A stretch of 64,000 nt of DNA, from positions 1 to 64,000 of the forward strand of contig NZ_FNII01000010.1 in NCBI RefSeq assembly GCF_900103865.1, written 5' to 3'. Below, piece after piece: positions 17,333 through 25,694 of the stretch. Each line of letters starts with the position of its first letter. The stretch's first letter is position 1. A model generated the notes under the pieces. The model had not been told where the DNA came from and made no database searches. It saw only the letters and a program-made list of their open reading frames with translations. The position numbers were made by a program, and so were the translations under genes. The stretch is from Vreelandella arcis. GTDB lineage: Bacteria > Pseudomonadota > Gammaproteobacteria > Pseudomonadales > Halomonadaceae.

Positions 17333-17937
17333 TGCATTTTCCTTACAGTCGATCGATTTAATGCTGAGTCTTCATGTCATGGAGGAGGAGTTGGCGAAGC
17401 CACTCACCCCAGTTCTCTCGCCATTAGTAATGAAAGTTGATGGCCATGAAGTCGGCATCTACCAGGCCGAGGGCAGAGAGTACTCGTCGGGGACAGCGAC
17501 AGGTGACGATCCCCCAATGCCAAGGACAAAGCGCGGGACGGCGAATGAGAGACAATCGAGCAATCGGTCTACCATGAGAAAAGGGCGCTGCATCCCCTGC
17601 AGCGCACAGCGCAACGTCCCTGTTTAGGCATCTCCTTTGCCTCGCCCATTCTTAGGATGGCCCTTATGGAGCGCAATCACCGTGCGGAAGCGCACAGTGA
17701 GTGCGTTCCGTCATGTTTATCCTCTGGTTGAGCAGGGTAAAAAAGGCCTAAACAAGGATGTTGCGCTAAATATGGTTCTTCGAGAGCTTCCTGCTCAAGC
17801 CGTTTCTGAGGGGGATGTGCCTCTGACTGAAACCTGTAGCCGCCTTTCATTTCCCATGATGGTTCGGGATAGCCGGGGCTGATAAGTATTGTCCCAGAAC
17901 GCTTGGCCCATTCATTTCAAGATAAAGGAATTTTGCC
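17333..17937. other. Intergenic region upstream of ectD
   Basis: About 600 bases without a convincing gene. Open frames at 17274-17627 and 17637-17882 on the plus strand have no ribosome sites and no recognisable domains. The ectD ribosome site (AAGGA) and presumably its osmo-regulated promoter lie in the last 60 bases. Confidence 0.4.
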
Positions 17938-18873
17938 ATGAGACAATCCAACGATGCCTATCCTTCACGTTTAAAAGAGTCCGAAGATCGGATCGCCCCC
18001 TTTATCCGGACCGACCCCGTGATTCATTCCGGCAATGAATACCGATGGCATGGACCGCTGGATGAGGTCGCACTATCCCAGTATGAGCGGGATGGCTTTC
18101 TGTGGTTTGAAGGGTTTTTTAATCAGGAACGAATGGCGCCGTTTTTTGACGAACTTCGTGAGATGGGTCAGGACGAGGAAATGCTGGCGTCAGATCAGGT
18201 TATTCAGGATCCCAACACCGGCGACATCCGCTCAGTGTTCGCCATGCATGAGCTTTCCGATCACTTCAGCCGCCTGACCCGAGACCCCCGCATCCTCGGC
18301 ATGGTAAGGCAACTGCTCGGCAGTGAGGTCTACATTCATCAATCGCGAATTAACGACAAACTCGGGTTTGAGGGCAGTGGGTTTTACTGGCACTCAGACT
18401 TCGAGACCTGGCACAGTGAAGATGGAATGCCCCGCATGCGGTCGGTTAGCGCCTCACTGATGCTCACCGACAACAACGAGTTCAATGGGCCGCTGATGCT
18501 GATTCCCGGCTCACACCATTACTTCATCCCCTGCGTGGGTGAAACGCCGGATCTCAACTGGCAAGAATCCCTCAAGTCTCAGCGGCTAGGGGTTCCGGAT
18601 CAGAAAGCACTAGCCATGATGGCCAATCGTGGTGGTATTCAGGCGCCCAAAGGGCCGGCAGGTTCGCTGATGCTTTTTGAGAGCAACACGCTGCACGCAT
18701 CGAACCTAAACATGTCCCCTTGGCCCAGATCCAATCTGTTCTTTGTCTACAACAGTGTCAAGAACCTGCTGGAAGAGCCCTATGCTGCGAAGTCTGAACG
18801 TCCCGACTTCCTGGGGGCCCGAAAAAACACCGCCCCCTTGACCATGCACGACGATTTCCCGGCACTGGCCTGA
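17938..18873 (+). CDS. ectD: Ectoine hydroxylase
   Basis: A 311-residue non-haem Fe(II)/2-oxoglutarate dioxygenase that converts ectoine to 5-hydroxyectoine in the cytoplasm. The EctD signature around FYWHSDFETWHSEDGMPRMR supplies iron ligands H152 and D154, and H253 in NTLHASN supplies the third. MLIPGSHHYFIPCVGETPDLNW and the ending LTMHDDFPALA are also characteristic. The ATG follows AAAGGAATTTTGCC. It stands alone; ectABC are not in the window, so ectoine must come from elsewhere. Flanked by hypothetical genes and intergenic debris, it may be a mobile single-gene acquisition or simply separate, as in many Halomonas. Confidence 0.95.
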   Translation: MRQSNDAYPSRLKESEDRIAPFIRTDPVIHSGNEYRWHGPLDEVALSQYERDGFLWFEGFFNQERMAPFFDELREMGQDEEMLASDQVIQDPNTGDIRSVFAMHELSDHFSRLTRDPRILGMVRQLLGSEVYIHQSRINDKLGFEGSGFYWHSDFETWHSEDGMPRMRSVSASLMLTDNNEFNGPLMLIPGSHHYFIPCVGETPDLNWQESLKSQRLGVPDQKALAMMANRGGIQAPKGPAGSLMLFESNTLHASNLNMSPWPRSNLFFVYNSVKNLLEEPYAAKSERPDFLGARKNTAPLTMHDDFPALA

Positions 18874-19063
18874 CCAACTCAGGATCCTGGGAAAGTTGAC
18901 TTCGCTATGCTGGATCCACGGCATGGCGGAGATCTGGTATAGGGTGGCTGAGAAGTCCTGGTTCAATGCGGATCGAAAGGTTCGCGAGGGTCGTTATCGG
19001 CCATGGCTCTACTGCAAAATGTTTCCGCCGCTGCCGGATGGCTGCTCAATGCCACTACTAAAT

Positions 19064-19540
19064 TTAACCCAACAAAAGCGCTTTATCTATCGCTATAAAC
19101 TCACTGGCCTCATTCATTAGTGTTGCTGCCGTAAGCTGGGGGACACCATACACTTCAACTTTTTTTCCGTGCTTAATACGAATTTTATTAACGAGAAGAT
19201 CAAAGTCACCATCGCCTGATACCAACACAATAACATCTGCCTTTTCAGCGTATTCTATTGCATCAAGAGCGATGCCAACATCCCAGTCACCTTTTGCGGA
19301 ACCGTCTGATCGCTGAATAAAAGGCTTCAGCTTCACATCAAAACCAATAGCTTTGAGTATGTTTTGAAACTCCCGTTGCTTTTGGTCACCCCTATCTATG
19401 GCATAGCAAAAAGCGTTAACGACCTCTCTGTTGGCAGTTGCTTGTGCCCAAAACTTATTATAATCAAAGTTTCGGCCATAAGCTTCTCTCACTGTGTAAT
19501 ATACATTTTGAATATCAACAAATATCGCCACTTTTACCAT
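19064..19540 (-). CDS. NYN-domain (LabA/DUF88-like) protein, putative nuclease
   Basis: A 158-residue single-domain protein of the PIN-like NYN family. The acidic cluster expected for metal binding is present: D9 in IFVDIQNVYY, the pair in GDWDVGIALDA, and SGDGDFDLLV. LabA-like proteins act on RNA or are regulatory. The gene sits between ectD and a region with no genes and has lower GC than its neighbours, suggesting transfer. Target unknown. Confidence 0.8.
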   Translation of the reverse strand: MVKVAIFVDIQNVYYTVREAYGRNFDYNKFWAQATANREVVNAFCYAIDRGDQKQREFQNILKAIGFDVKLKPFIQRSDGSAKGDWDVGIALDAIEYAEKADVIVLVSGDGDFDLLVNKIRIKHGKKVEVYGVPQLTAATLMNEASEFIAIDKALLLG

Positions 19541-19977
19541 GCAGAGTAACCTTTCCTCGTTATTTGTTAGGTGTCAGGCCCCGTGTGACTAATTACCTTT
19601 TTAGTGAATAGCTTGGGCCGTTTAGTTTGCCACTCTTTTATCGTGGTGATCGGTGATTGTACAGCCATTTGTTCAACGACAGGTGTGTCATATCAAGGTC
19701 TCCTGCGTATAAACAACGCTGGCCTCAATGCCAACGCTTTTGTGGCATCACGCCAGCTGGTGCAGTCGTAGATACGAAAGGCGGTTCTTGTGCTCGCAGA
19801 CTGCCGAGCTGCTGCGCCGGGCGCTAGATGTGTAGCGACCCAACCTTTGATTTTTAATTCGATTTTTTCGAATCAAAAATGCGATATAAGCCGCTTTTGT
19901 TCTGACAGGCCAATCTATTAGCATGCTAACAACCAATCAGAGAGCGTTTCTCTGTGTCAAAGCAAAGGAAGCAAATC
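19541..19977. other. Gene-poor, AT-rich stretch
   Basis: No frame here has a credible product; short frames on both strands lack ribosome sites. It contains the hairpin at 19851-19879 and the promoter region of the small exported protein that follows. Confidence 0.4.
19851..19879. repeat. AT-rich inverted repeat
   Basis: TTTTTAATTCGA and TCGAATCAAAAA form a 12-bp stem with one mismatch around five T. It lies about 100 bases upstream of the small exported protein gene. It could be an operator or a short terminator-like stem. Confidence 0.4.
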
Positions 19978-20280
19978 ATGAATCTTAGACCGACTCTTTC
20001 AGCCCTTATCATCGCCGCTATCCCGATGGCTGCACAGGCCGGACAGGCCTCTGAGCTCACCATGCAGTTGAACGAGCCCCTGTCCACTTCCAGCCAGGTA
20101 GCGGATCAGGATTCTCAAGCGCATGTATCGGTAATGGATATTTCCAGGGAAATCGAGAATGAAGGAAAAAGCGCTGCCATGGCGAAAGCCCGAGCAATCC
20201 TGAACGCGAAGCACCAACATAAAACTGATATCGAAGTGACGGGCGATCCACTGCAACCAGCCCGAGAAGCTACCACCTAA
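19978..20280 (+). CDS. Small exported protein of unknown function
   Basis: A 100-residue protein with a signal peptide (MNLRPTLSALIIAAIPMAAQA, cleavage after AQA). The mature part is polar, with SREIENEGKSAAMAKARAILNAKH, likely helical, and an unstructured end. The ATG at 19978 follows AAAGGAAGCAAATC; an in-frame start at 19954 would spoil the signal peptide. A clear terminator follows. I recognise no family; a periplasmic location is inferred. Confidence 0.65.
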   Translation: MNLRPTLSALIIAAIPMAAQAGQASELTMQLNEPLSTSSQVADQDSQAHVSVMDISREIENEGKSAAMAKARAILNAKHQHKTDIEVTGDPLQPAREATT

Positions 20281-20323
20281 AATAGGATAGCTCCCCGGAG
20301 CTGCTATCACTTATGTGATCATT

Positions 20324-20355
20324 AGGGACCCTACAGTTTGTCGGGTCCCTTTTTA
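20324..20355 (+). terminator. Rho-independent terminator
   Basis: AGGGACCC and GGGTCCCT form a perfect 8-bp stem with an 11-base loop, followed by five more T. It lies 43 bases after the stop codon of the small exported protein. Confidence 0.85.
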
Positions 20356-20681
20356 TTAATTAGCTGTTTATTAAATCATCCAGGTGGCTATTTGGTATAC
20401 GCTGGCCAGCTCGTGTGAACCGATCCGTAAACGATTTAGCGTTGTTTCTCTGCACCGTCTGTATCTTAATACCCCGTCTGCTTTGCCGCTCCCATCAGCA
20501 TGCTATGGTGGGAGTAGTTTGAATAAACCTTATCGCTGATCTGCTCAGACAAGCATCGACGACTTGAATACTTTGCGATCGATGGCATTGTCCGCTCCGA
20601 ATGTGGGTGTCAGACAACCACAGGCAGAATCCGATAACTGACAACGTCATAATGGCAACCCTAGAGAAGGATAGTGACCTG
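20356..20681. other. Leader region of the homocysteine methyltransferase-like gene
   Basis: No gene is visible. It holds a short inverted repeat (CTCCCA at 20489-20494 against TGGGAG at 20509-20514). I looked for a SAM, SAH or cobalamin riboswitch and could not recognise one. Confidence 0.3.
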
Positions 20682-21593
20682 ATGAGCTCTGAAAGAGGAA
20701 ACGTAGTGCTGCTTGACGGTGGCATGGGCCAGGAGCTCAGGAAACGTAGCAGCCGACCTGTGTCACCGTTGTGGTCTGCCCAGGTCATGCTTGATGAGCC
20801 TCAGCTGGTCACCGACGCGCACCGTGATTTCATCGAAGCGGGCGCTCAGGTGATTAAGCTCAACACCTATAGCGCAACACCGCTACGCCTGGCGCGCGAC
20901 GGCGATGCGGCTATGTTCGAGCCGCTGCATGCGGCGGCGCTAAGTGCCGCCCATCAGGCTCGCGATGAAAGCGGTCGGAATGTACGCATCGCTGGCTGCC
21001 TGCCGCCTTTGGTCGCGAGTTATCACCCTGACAGCGTACCGGACAACGCCACCTGCCAGCGTGACTATCGGCGGATCGTGGAGCGACAGGCAAGAGGGGT
21101 CGATCTATTTCTGTGTGAAACCATGTCGCTTGCCCGTGAGGCACGTGCCGCGACCATGGCGGCGGTGGAGAGTCAGCTTCCGGTATGGGTGGCGTTTACG
21201 GTGGACGACAGCGATGGTACGCGCTTGCGCTCCGGTGAGCCCCTGGTTGCGGCGGCCCAGGATGTCGCGGCCCTCGGCGCTGAACGAATAATCGTCAATT
21301 GTTCAGTACCTGAAGCGGTTACCACTGCCATGCGTGAACTCGCCAAGCTCAATGTGCCATTCGGCGGATACGCCAACGGTTTTACATCCGTAGCCCCACT
21401 TCAACCTGGCGGCGCGGTGGATAAGCTAGCGTCGCGCACGGATTTAGATCCCACCGCCTACGCCGGGCATGCGCTGAGATGGGTCGAGCAGGGGGCAACG
21501 GTCGTCGGCGGCTGCTGCGAAGTAGGGCCCGCCCACATTGCTGCTCTGGTCAAGCGATTGACTGACAAGGGATACCGTCTGGTGTCTTCTTGA
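20682..21593 (+). CDS. Homocysteine S-methyltransferase family protein
   Basis: A 303-residue single-domain protein of the BHMT/MmuM barrel family. It begins VVLLDGGMGQEL and continues AGAQVIKLNTYSATPLRL. Zinc ligands are the cysteine in IIVNCSVPEAV and the pair in VVGGCCEVGPAHI. Relatives transfer a methyl group from S-methylmethionine, betaine or related donors to homocysteine. I chose ATG 20682, ten bases after AGAAGGA; in-frame ATGs at 20601 and 20652 lack sites. There are no adjacent partners. In a betaine-using halophile either a methionine-salvage or a betaine/DMSP-linked role would fit. Confidence 0.85.
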   Translation: MSSERGNVVLLDGGMGQELRKRSSRPVSPLWSAQVMLDEPQLVTDAHRDFIEAGAQVIKLNTYSATPLRLARDGDAAMFEPLHAAALSAAHQARDESGRNVRIAGCLPPLVASYHPDSVPDNATCQRDYRRIVERQARGVDLFLCETMSLAREARAATMAAVESQLPVWVAFTVDDSDGTRLRSGEPLVAAAQDVAALGAERIIVNCSVPEAVTTAMRELAKLNVPFGGYANGFTSVAPLQPGGAVDKLASRTDLDPTAYAGHALRWVEQGATVVGGCCEVGPAHIAALVKRLTDKGYRLVSS

Positions 21594-21728
21594 ACCTGCT
21601 TATCACTCTGACTATAAACGGATGATTACCCTCCAAAATGATGTCGCGGTACTGTCATTAATGAGTCATCGAATGTGTCTAGGCTCGGGTTGTGCACCCG
21701 AGTCATTTCTGATTTAGAAGGAAGACAC

Positions 21729-22331
21729 ATGATGAAGCGTATTGCTCTGCCGCTGCTTGCGGCCAGCCTGCTGACGACTACCGCTGCCCAGGCTCAGAAC
21801 GTGTTTGATTATCCCCAGACCGATGATGCCCCGGCGACCTTTCATGTCGTCAACGAAATTCCCGCTGGCGGCTTTACCAAGTACGAGATTAATGCCGAAC
21901 AGGGCCAACTGATCGTCGACCGCTATGTGTCGATGCCGGTGCGTTATCCGGCCAACTATGGCTCGATCACCAGCACTGCAGGTGGCGATGGTGATCCGCT
22001 GGATGCCCTGGTGATCACCCGTGATGCTATCTACCCTGGTGCAGTCATCAAGGTAAAAGCCATCGGCGTATTGCGTATGGTCGATGACGGTGAAACCGAC
22101 GACAAGATCATTGCGGTGCCCGCCGACGACGTCGATCCCACTTATGCCGATATCGATGAAATGAATGACCTGCCAGATATGGAAGTTGAGCGCCTGAACG
22201 CTTTTTTCCGCGTCTATAAGGATCTGCCCGACGGGGGCGACATCCAGCTCAACGGCTTTGGTGATGCCAGCGAAGCGCGCGATATCCTTGCCCAGGCACT
22301 GGAGACTTACCAGCCCGCTGGACAAGAGTGA
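21729..22331 (+). CDS. Exported family I inorganic pyrophosphatase
   Basis: A 200-residue protein in which a signal peptide (MMKRIALPLLAASLLTTTAAQA) precedes a family I pyrophosphatase domain. Active-site marks are EIPAGGFTKYEIN, SMPVRYPANYGSI and the signature DGDPLDALV, then DKIIAVPADD. The usual cytosolic enzyme has no leader, so this copy should act in the periplasm, releasing phosphate from external pyrophosphate. The ATG at 21729 follows AGAAGGAAGACAC; the codon at 21732 is an equivalent start. It is monocistronic and converges on the ABC transporter operon. Confidence 0.9.
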   Translation: MMKRIALPLLAASLLTTTAAQAQNVFDYPQTDDAPATFHVVNEIPAGGFTKYEINAEQGQLIVDRYVSMPVRYPANYGSITSTAGGDGDPLDALVITRDAIYPGAVIKVKAIGVLRMVDDGETDDKIIAVPADDVDPTYADIDEMNDLPDMEVERLNAFFRVYKDLPDGGDIQLNGFGDASEARDILAQALETYQPAGQE

Positions 22332-22381
22332 GTGCACCTCGACCGAATTGGGCGGCAGGTTAGTGTGTCTACACCGCTAAC

Positions 22382-23050
22382 TCACACATTTGTGACGCCG
22401 GGTACGTAGGTACGCCGCTCAAGAAGCCCCAGCAAGCTAGCGACCGTTGAGGTGAGCACCAGGTAGATGATGCCTGCCCAGAGAAAGACCAGGAAGAAAT
22501 CCAGGGTTCGCGAACCAATGTCCGAGGCAATGGACGTGATTTCTACCACACCAATGGTGTAGGCGATCGATGTGAACTTGAGTTCGATGATCGCCTCGTT
22601 GGACCACTGAGGAATCACTCGGCGCAGCGCCTGGGGAAGCATAATGTGCCGGATCGACTGCCATTGCGTCATGCCGCAAGCCCTTGCCGCGACCAGTTGT
22701 CCCTTTGGTACTGAAAGCACCGAACCACGAAAATACTCGGCCTGATAAGCGGCACTGTTGAGAGTGATGGCAATCACGGCGGCGGTGAAGGCATCGAAGA
22801 CGATACCCACGTGAGGCAACCCTAGGTAGATAAAAAACATCTGCACCAGCATCGGAGTACCGCGGAAAAGCTCCACGTAGACAGTGCTGATCCAATAAAA
22901 CAGACGATTGCCATAGACTCTTGCCCAGCACAGCACTAGCCCGAGGAAAAACCCCAACGTAATGGCAATCACCCACAGCGACAGCGTAATTGGCACGCCC
23001 TTGAGCAGCTCAGGCAACCACTCGATACCGAATTCGATAAATTCCAGCAT
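22382..23050 (-). CDS. Polar amino acid ABC transporter, permease
   Basis: A 222-residue HisM/GlnP-type permease with about five membrane segments. The permease signature is ELFRGTPMLVQMFFIYLGLP, with the coupling EAA-like loop AARACGMTQWQSIRHIMLPQALRRVIPQW. It is the last gene of a four-gene operon transcribed leftward (binding protein, permease, ATPase, permease), three bases after the ATPase gene. It pairs with the product of 23815-24483. Confidence 0.92.
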   Translation of the reverse strand: MLEFIEFGIEWLPELLKGVPITLSLWVIAITLGFFLGLVLCWARVYGNRLFYWISTVYVELFRGTPMLVQMFFIYLGLPHVGIVFDAFTAAVIAITLNSAAYQAEYFRGSVLSVPKGQLVAARACGMTQWQSIRHIMLPQALRRVIPQWSNEAIIELKFTSIAYTIGVVEITSIASDIGSRTLDFFLVFLWAGIIYLVLTSTVASLLGLLERRTYVPGVTNV

Positions 23051-23053
23051 GGC

Positions 23054-23794
23054 TCACCCGTGCTCTGCGATGACGTTGAGGAAAGCTCGGGTCCGCTCTT
23101 GCCTGGAATCGGTGAACATGATTTCCGGCGAACCCTGCTCGACGATGTATCCATTCTCCATGAAGATGATTTCATCGGCGGCTTGGCGGGCAAAGCTCAT
23201 TTCATGGGTCACGACAACCATCGTCATGCCTTCTGTGGCCAATTGCTGCATCACCCTAACCACCTCACCGGTCAATTCCGGGTCAAGCGCTGAGGTGGGC
23301 TCATCGAACAACAGTACCTCTGGATCCATGGCCAAGGCGCGGGCGATGGAAACCCGCTGCTGCTGGCCACCCGAAAGCTCTGCCGGATATGCCCCCGCCT
23401 TGTCAGCTAAGCCGACTCTCTCAAGCTCCTGATGCGCTCGCTCAGTGGCAGCGTCTTTACGCTTGCCATTCACTTTGATCTGGCAGATGCGCACGTTGTC
23501 GAGCACCGTCAGGTGGGAAAAGAGATTAAAGTCTTGAAAAACGAAGCCTATGCGCGCGCGTATGGCATCAATATTGGTGTCTAAAACCTCCTCACCGTTG
23601 AGGTAAATTCGCCCAGCATCCGGCACCGTGAGGTAGTTGATGCATCGAAGCAGGGTGCTTTTGCCTGAACCTGAAGGGCCGATCAACACCTTGGTTTCAC
23701 CCTTGCATAAACTGAAGCTAATGCCCTTAAGTACCTCCAGGCCGTCGTAGGCCTTTCTAACGTCCTGCACGTCCAAAATCAGATCGTTGGCCAT
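23054..23794 (-). CDS. Polar amino acid ABC transporter, ATP-binding protein
   Basis: A 246-residue GlnQ/HisP-type ATPase. Walker A is GPSGSGKST (residues 39-47), the Q-loop is FVFQDFNLF, the signature is LSGGQQQR, Walker B is EVLLFDEPTSALD and the switch histidine is in VVVTHEMSFA. It drives uptake with the two flanking permeases. The substrate is probably a polar or charged amino acid; nitrogen supply for the nearby cyanophycin locus is an attractive but unproven link. Confidence 0.95.
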   Translation of the reverse strand: MANDLILDVQDVRKAYDGLEVLKGISFSLCKGETKVLIGPSGSGKSTLLRCINYLTVPDAGRIYLNGEEVLDTNIDAIRARIGFVFQDFNLFSHLTVLDNVRICQIKVNGKRKDAATERAHQELERVGLADKAGAYPAELSGGQQQRVSIARALAMDPEVLLFDEPTSALDPELTGEVVRVMQQLATEGMTMVVVTHEMSFARQAADEIIFMENGYIVEQGSPEIMFTDSRQERTRAFLNVIAEHG

Positions 23795-23814
23795 TATTTG
23801 GCGTCCCTCTAGCG

Positions 23815-24483
23815 TTATTTTTCGAACCCCGGCACGGCCAGCTTGCGCTCGAAGGCATACAGCAGGCTATTGCCTGTCCGGTTAAGGATGAAATACAACA
23901 GCGCTACTACGGCGAAGACGGTCAGGATATTGCCTTGGGTACTGGTAATGATGTAGTGCGCTTGGCGGGTCAGTTCTACGACACCAATGACATAGGCCAA
24001 AGACGTTTCTTTGATCTCTGAAGAGAATTCATTCGTCCAAGGCCCAATGGCATGCCTAGCTGCTTGAGGAAAAATGATATTGCGGATAGCGCTCATCTTA
24101 GACATGCCCATAGCGCGAGCCGCCATCATCTGCCCGGCTGGCACCGACTGGAAGGCACTACGAAAGATCTGTGACTGGTAGGCACCCGAGCGAAGCCCCA
24201 TCGCCAGAATCGCAGCGCCAAAAGCTGAAATATCCACAACACCCGAGATGCCGTAAAAGAAGATAAACAGCATGATGATAATCGGCACGCCCCTGAAGAT
24301 GCGCTCGTATATCACCAGCGGCCACTGTACGAACCGAGACTTGGGGCCATATAGCTGCGTCAGACAGATTGCCATGCCCAACACAAAGCCGATCGATAGG
24401 AGAGCCGCCAAAAGCACGATGGCAACCCCCAACCCTTTCAACAGGAAGGGAAAATCTCGTAACAATACGTCGTATATATCCAT
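23815..24483 (-). CDS. Polar amino acid ABC transporter, permease
   Basis: A 222-residue permease of the same type as 22382-23050 (YERIFRGVPIIIMLFIFFYGI and AARAMGMSKMSAIRNIIFPQAARHAIGPW). The two differ clearly in sequence, so they form a heterodimeric channel. It lies 20 bases before the ATPase gene and 62 bases after the binding-protein gene, with a hairpin in that gap. Confidence 0.92.
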   Translation of the reverse strand: MDIYDVLLRDFPFLLKGLGVAIVLLAALLSIGFVLGMAICLTQLYGPKSRFVQWPLVIYERIFRGVPIIIMLFIFFYGISGVVDISAFGAAILAMGLRSGAYQSQIFRSAFQSVPAGQMMAARAMGMSKMSAIRNIIFPQAARHAIGPWTNEFSSEIKETSLAYVIGVVELTRQAHYIITSTQGNILTVFAVVALLYFILNRTGNSLLYAFERKLAVPGFEK

Positions 24484-24503
24484 GGCGACTTCCCTAGCAA
24501 GGC

Positions 24504-24531
24504 GGGCACCTCACCTAATGGTGAGATGCCC
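24504..24531 (-). repeat. Intercistronic hairpin between binding protein and permease genes
   Basis: GGGCACCTCACC and GGTGAGATGCCC form a 12-bp stem (one G-U pair in the transcript) around TAAT. No T-run follows in the direction of transcription. Hairpins here usually protect the upstream mRNA or attenuate the rest, giving more binding protein than membrane complex. Confidence 0.65.
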
Positions 24532-24545
24532 AGCAACACAACGAT

Positions 24546-25406
24546 TTATTCGTTACCAAGCTCGGGAAGACCAGCTACCGGCTTCTGGTAAGTATCCACG
24601 AAATCAGGCATATGCCCCGGGATGGCGGGTACGGTGACACCTGGGATGTACTCATTCACAATTTCACCCCATTCACCAGAGTCGTAGATGGCCATAATGC
24701 CCTGGTTAAGGTCACCCAATATTTCCTGGGGATCATCCTTGGACACTGCCAGCGCCAAGGGAGCACGGATATAGATTTTTCCGGCCATCTTCACTGGTTT
24801 ACCAGAGTTTATATATTCCTGAGCCGAGGTGTCGTCGACGATGACCGAAGAGATACGACCGATCGCCATATCATCAACGGCAGTAACATAATTGTCGTAT
24901 TTGGCCAGCTCGACGTCGATATCGCTGGAATTCACCACGTTTTCTTCCATCCAGGCCTGCTGGGAAGACCCACCCTGTACACCAATACGCGCGCCACAAC
25001 AGACGGCGGTGAACACGTTGTGGTCTGAATCCTCCGGTACCAGCACCACATCGTTGGTTTCCCACCAAGGAATGGTGAAGTCGATATTCTCGCTGCGCTC
25101 TTCGGTAACCGTGAGTCCCGTGGCGAGGATATCGATCTTCTCAGCAGCTAGCGCCGGGATGAGCGACGGAAACGGCATGTCCCGAAACTCAATCTGCATG
25201 CCAGCCTCTTCGGCGATGGCTTCCATCGCATCGATGGCAATCCCCTTAAATTCCCCACCTTCCACGTAGGCCCAAGGTGGAAAGGAGGCCTCTACACCGA
25301 CGGTATAAGGATCTTGTGCGTAGGTCGTCGTTGCGAATCCGCTGCCGATAACCATGGTGCTCAGCAACGTGGCAGGTAAGAGCGATGCTTTTAATTTTTT
25401 CATCAT
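24546..25406 (-). CDS. Polar amino acid ABC transporter, substrate-binding protein
   Basis: A 286-residue periplasmic binding protein, first gene of the operon. The signal peptide is MMKKLKASLLPATLLSTMVI to about TTTYA, followed by YTVGVEASFPPWAYVEGGEFKGI and IDAMEAIAEEAG, standard for family 3 amino-acid binders. A second-lobe stretch (RIGVQGGSSQQAWME) follows. The usual ligand-carboxylate arginine motif is not obvious in the AVCCGARIGVQGG segment, which has an unusual CC pair. Ligand unknown. Confidence 0.9.
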   Translation of the reverse strand: MMKKLKASLLPATLLSTMVIGSGFATTTYAQDPYTVGVEASFPPWAYVEGGEFKGIAIDAMEAIAEEAGMQIEFRDMPFPSLIPALAAEKIDILATGLTVTEERSENIDFTIPWWETNDVVLVPEDSDHNVFTAVCCGARIGVQGGSSQQAWMEENVVNSSDIDVELAKYDNYVTAVDDMAIGRISSVIVDDTSAQEYINSGKPVKMAGKIYIRAPLALAVSKDDPQEILGDLNQGIMAIYDSGEWGEIVNEYIPGVTVPAIPGHMPDFVDTYQKPVAGLPELGNE

Positions 25407-25589
25407 TAACCCTCGTGCTTAATGAATTTTTTATTCCAGCTTTATCAATATGGTCAACAGAAGTTACAGCTGTCAAACCGTTTAATCGCTGCTCAAGTTA
25501 TTATTTTCTTTAAAATTAAATTCGTACCAAAATAAAGATAAAAGCTAAAAAATGCTTAAGAAACTAACTCTTTAGTGTCGGTACCACCC

Positions 25590-25604
25590 CAGCTTAGTAA
25601 GCTG
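25590..25604. promoter_or_regulatory. Palindrome in the divergent region between ABC importer and CDF genes
   Basis: CAGCTTAGTAAGCTG is a perfect 7-bp inverted repeat around one base, in the 288-base AT-rich gap between the divergent binding-protein and cation-efflux genes. It could be an operator for either. No other feature is visible in the gap. Confidence 0.35.
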
Positions 25605-25694
25605 AGTCAGAGTAGAAATTGAGTTGATTAGCAGGCCGATAGTTTTGGCCGGATTAAGCAGCATGCCGAATATCTGATAAAAGTGAGGATACGC

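Noticed and set aside
17637-17882. An 81-codon frame upstream of ectD
   Set aside because: No ribosome site, no domain, odd composition; nothing supports it as a gene.
18880-18900. CAGGATCCTG palindrome after ectD as a terminator
   Set aside because: It is only a 10-base palindrome with no loop and no T-run.
19748-19936. A 62-codon minus-strand frame
   Set aside because: No ribosome site and an unconvincing basic, low-complexity product that spans the AT-rich hairpin.
20356-20681. A riboswitch before the homocysteine methyltransferase-like gene
   Set aside because: I could not find the conserved cores of SAM, SAH or cobalamin riboswitches; only a short hairpin is visible.
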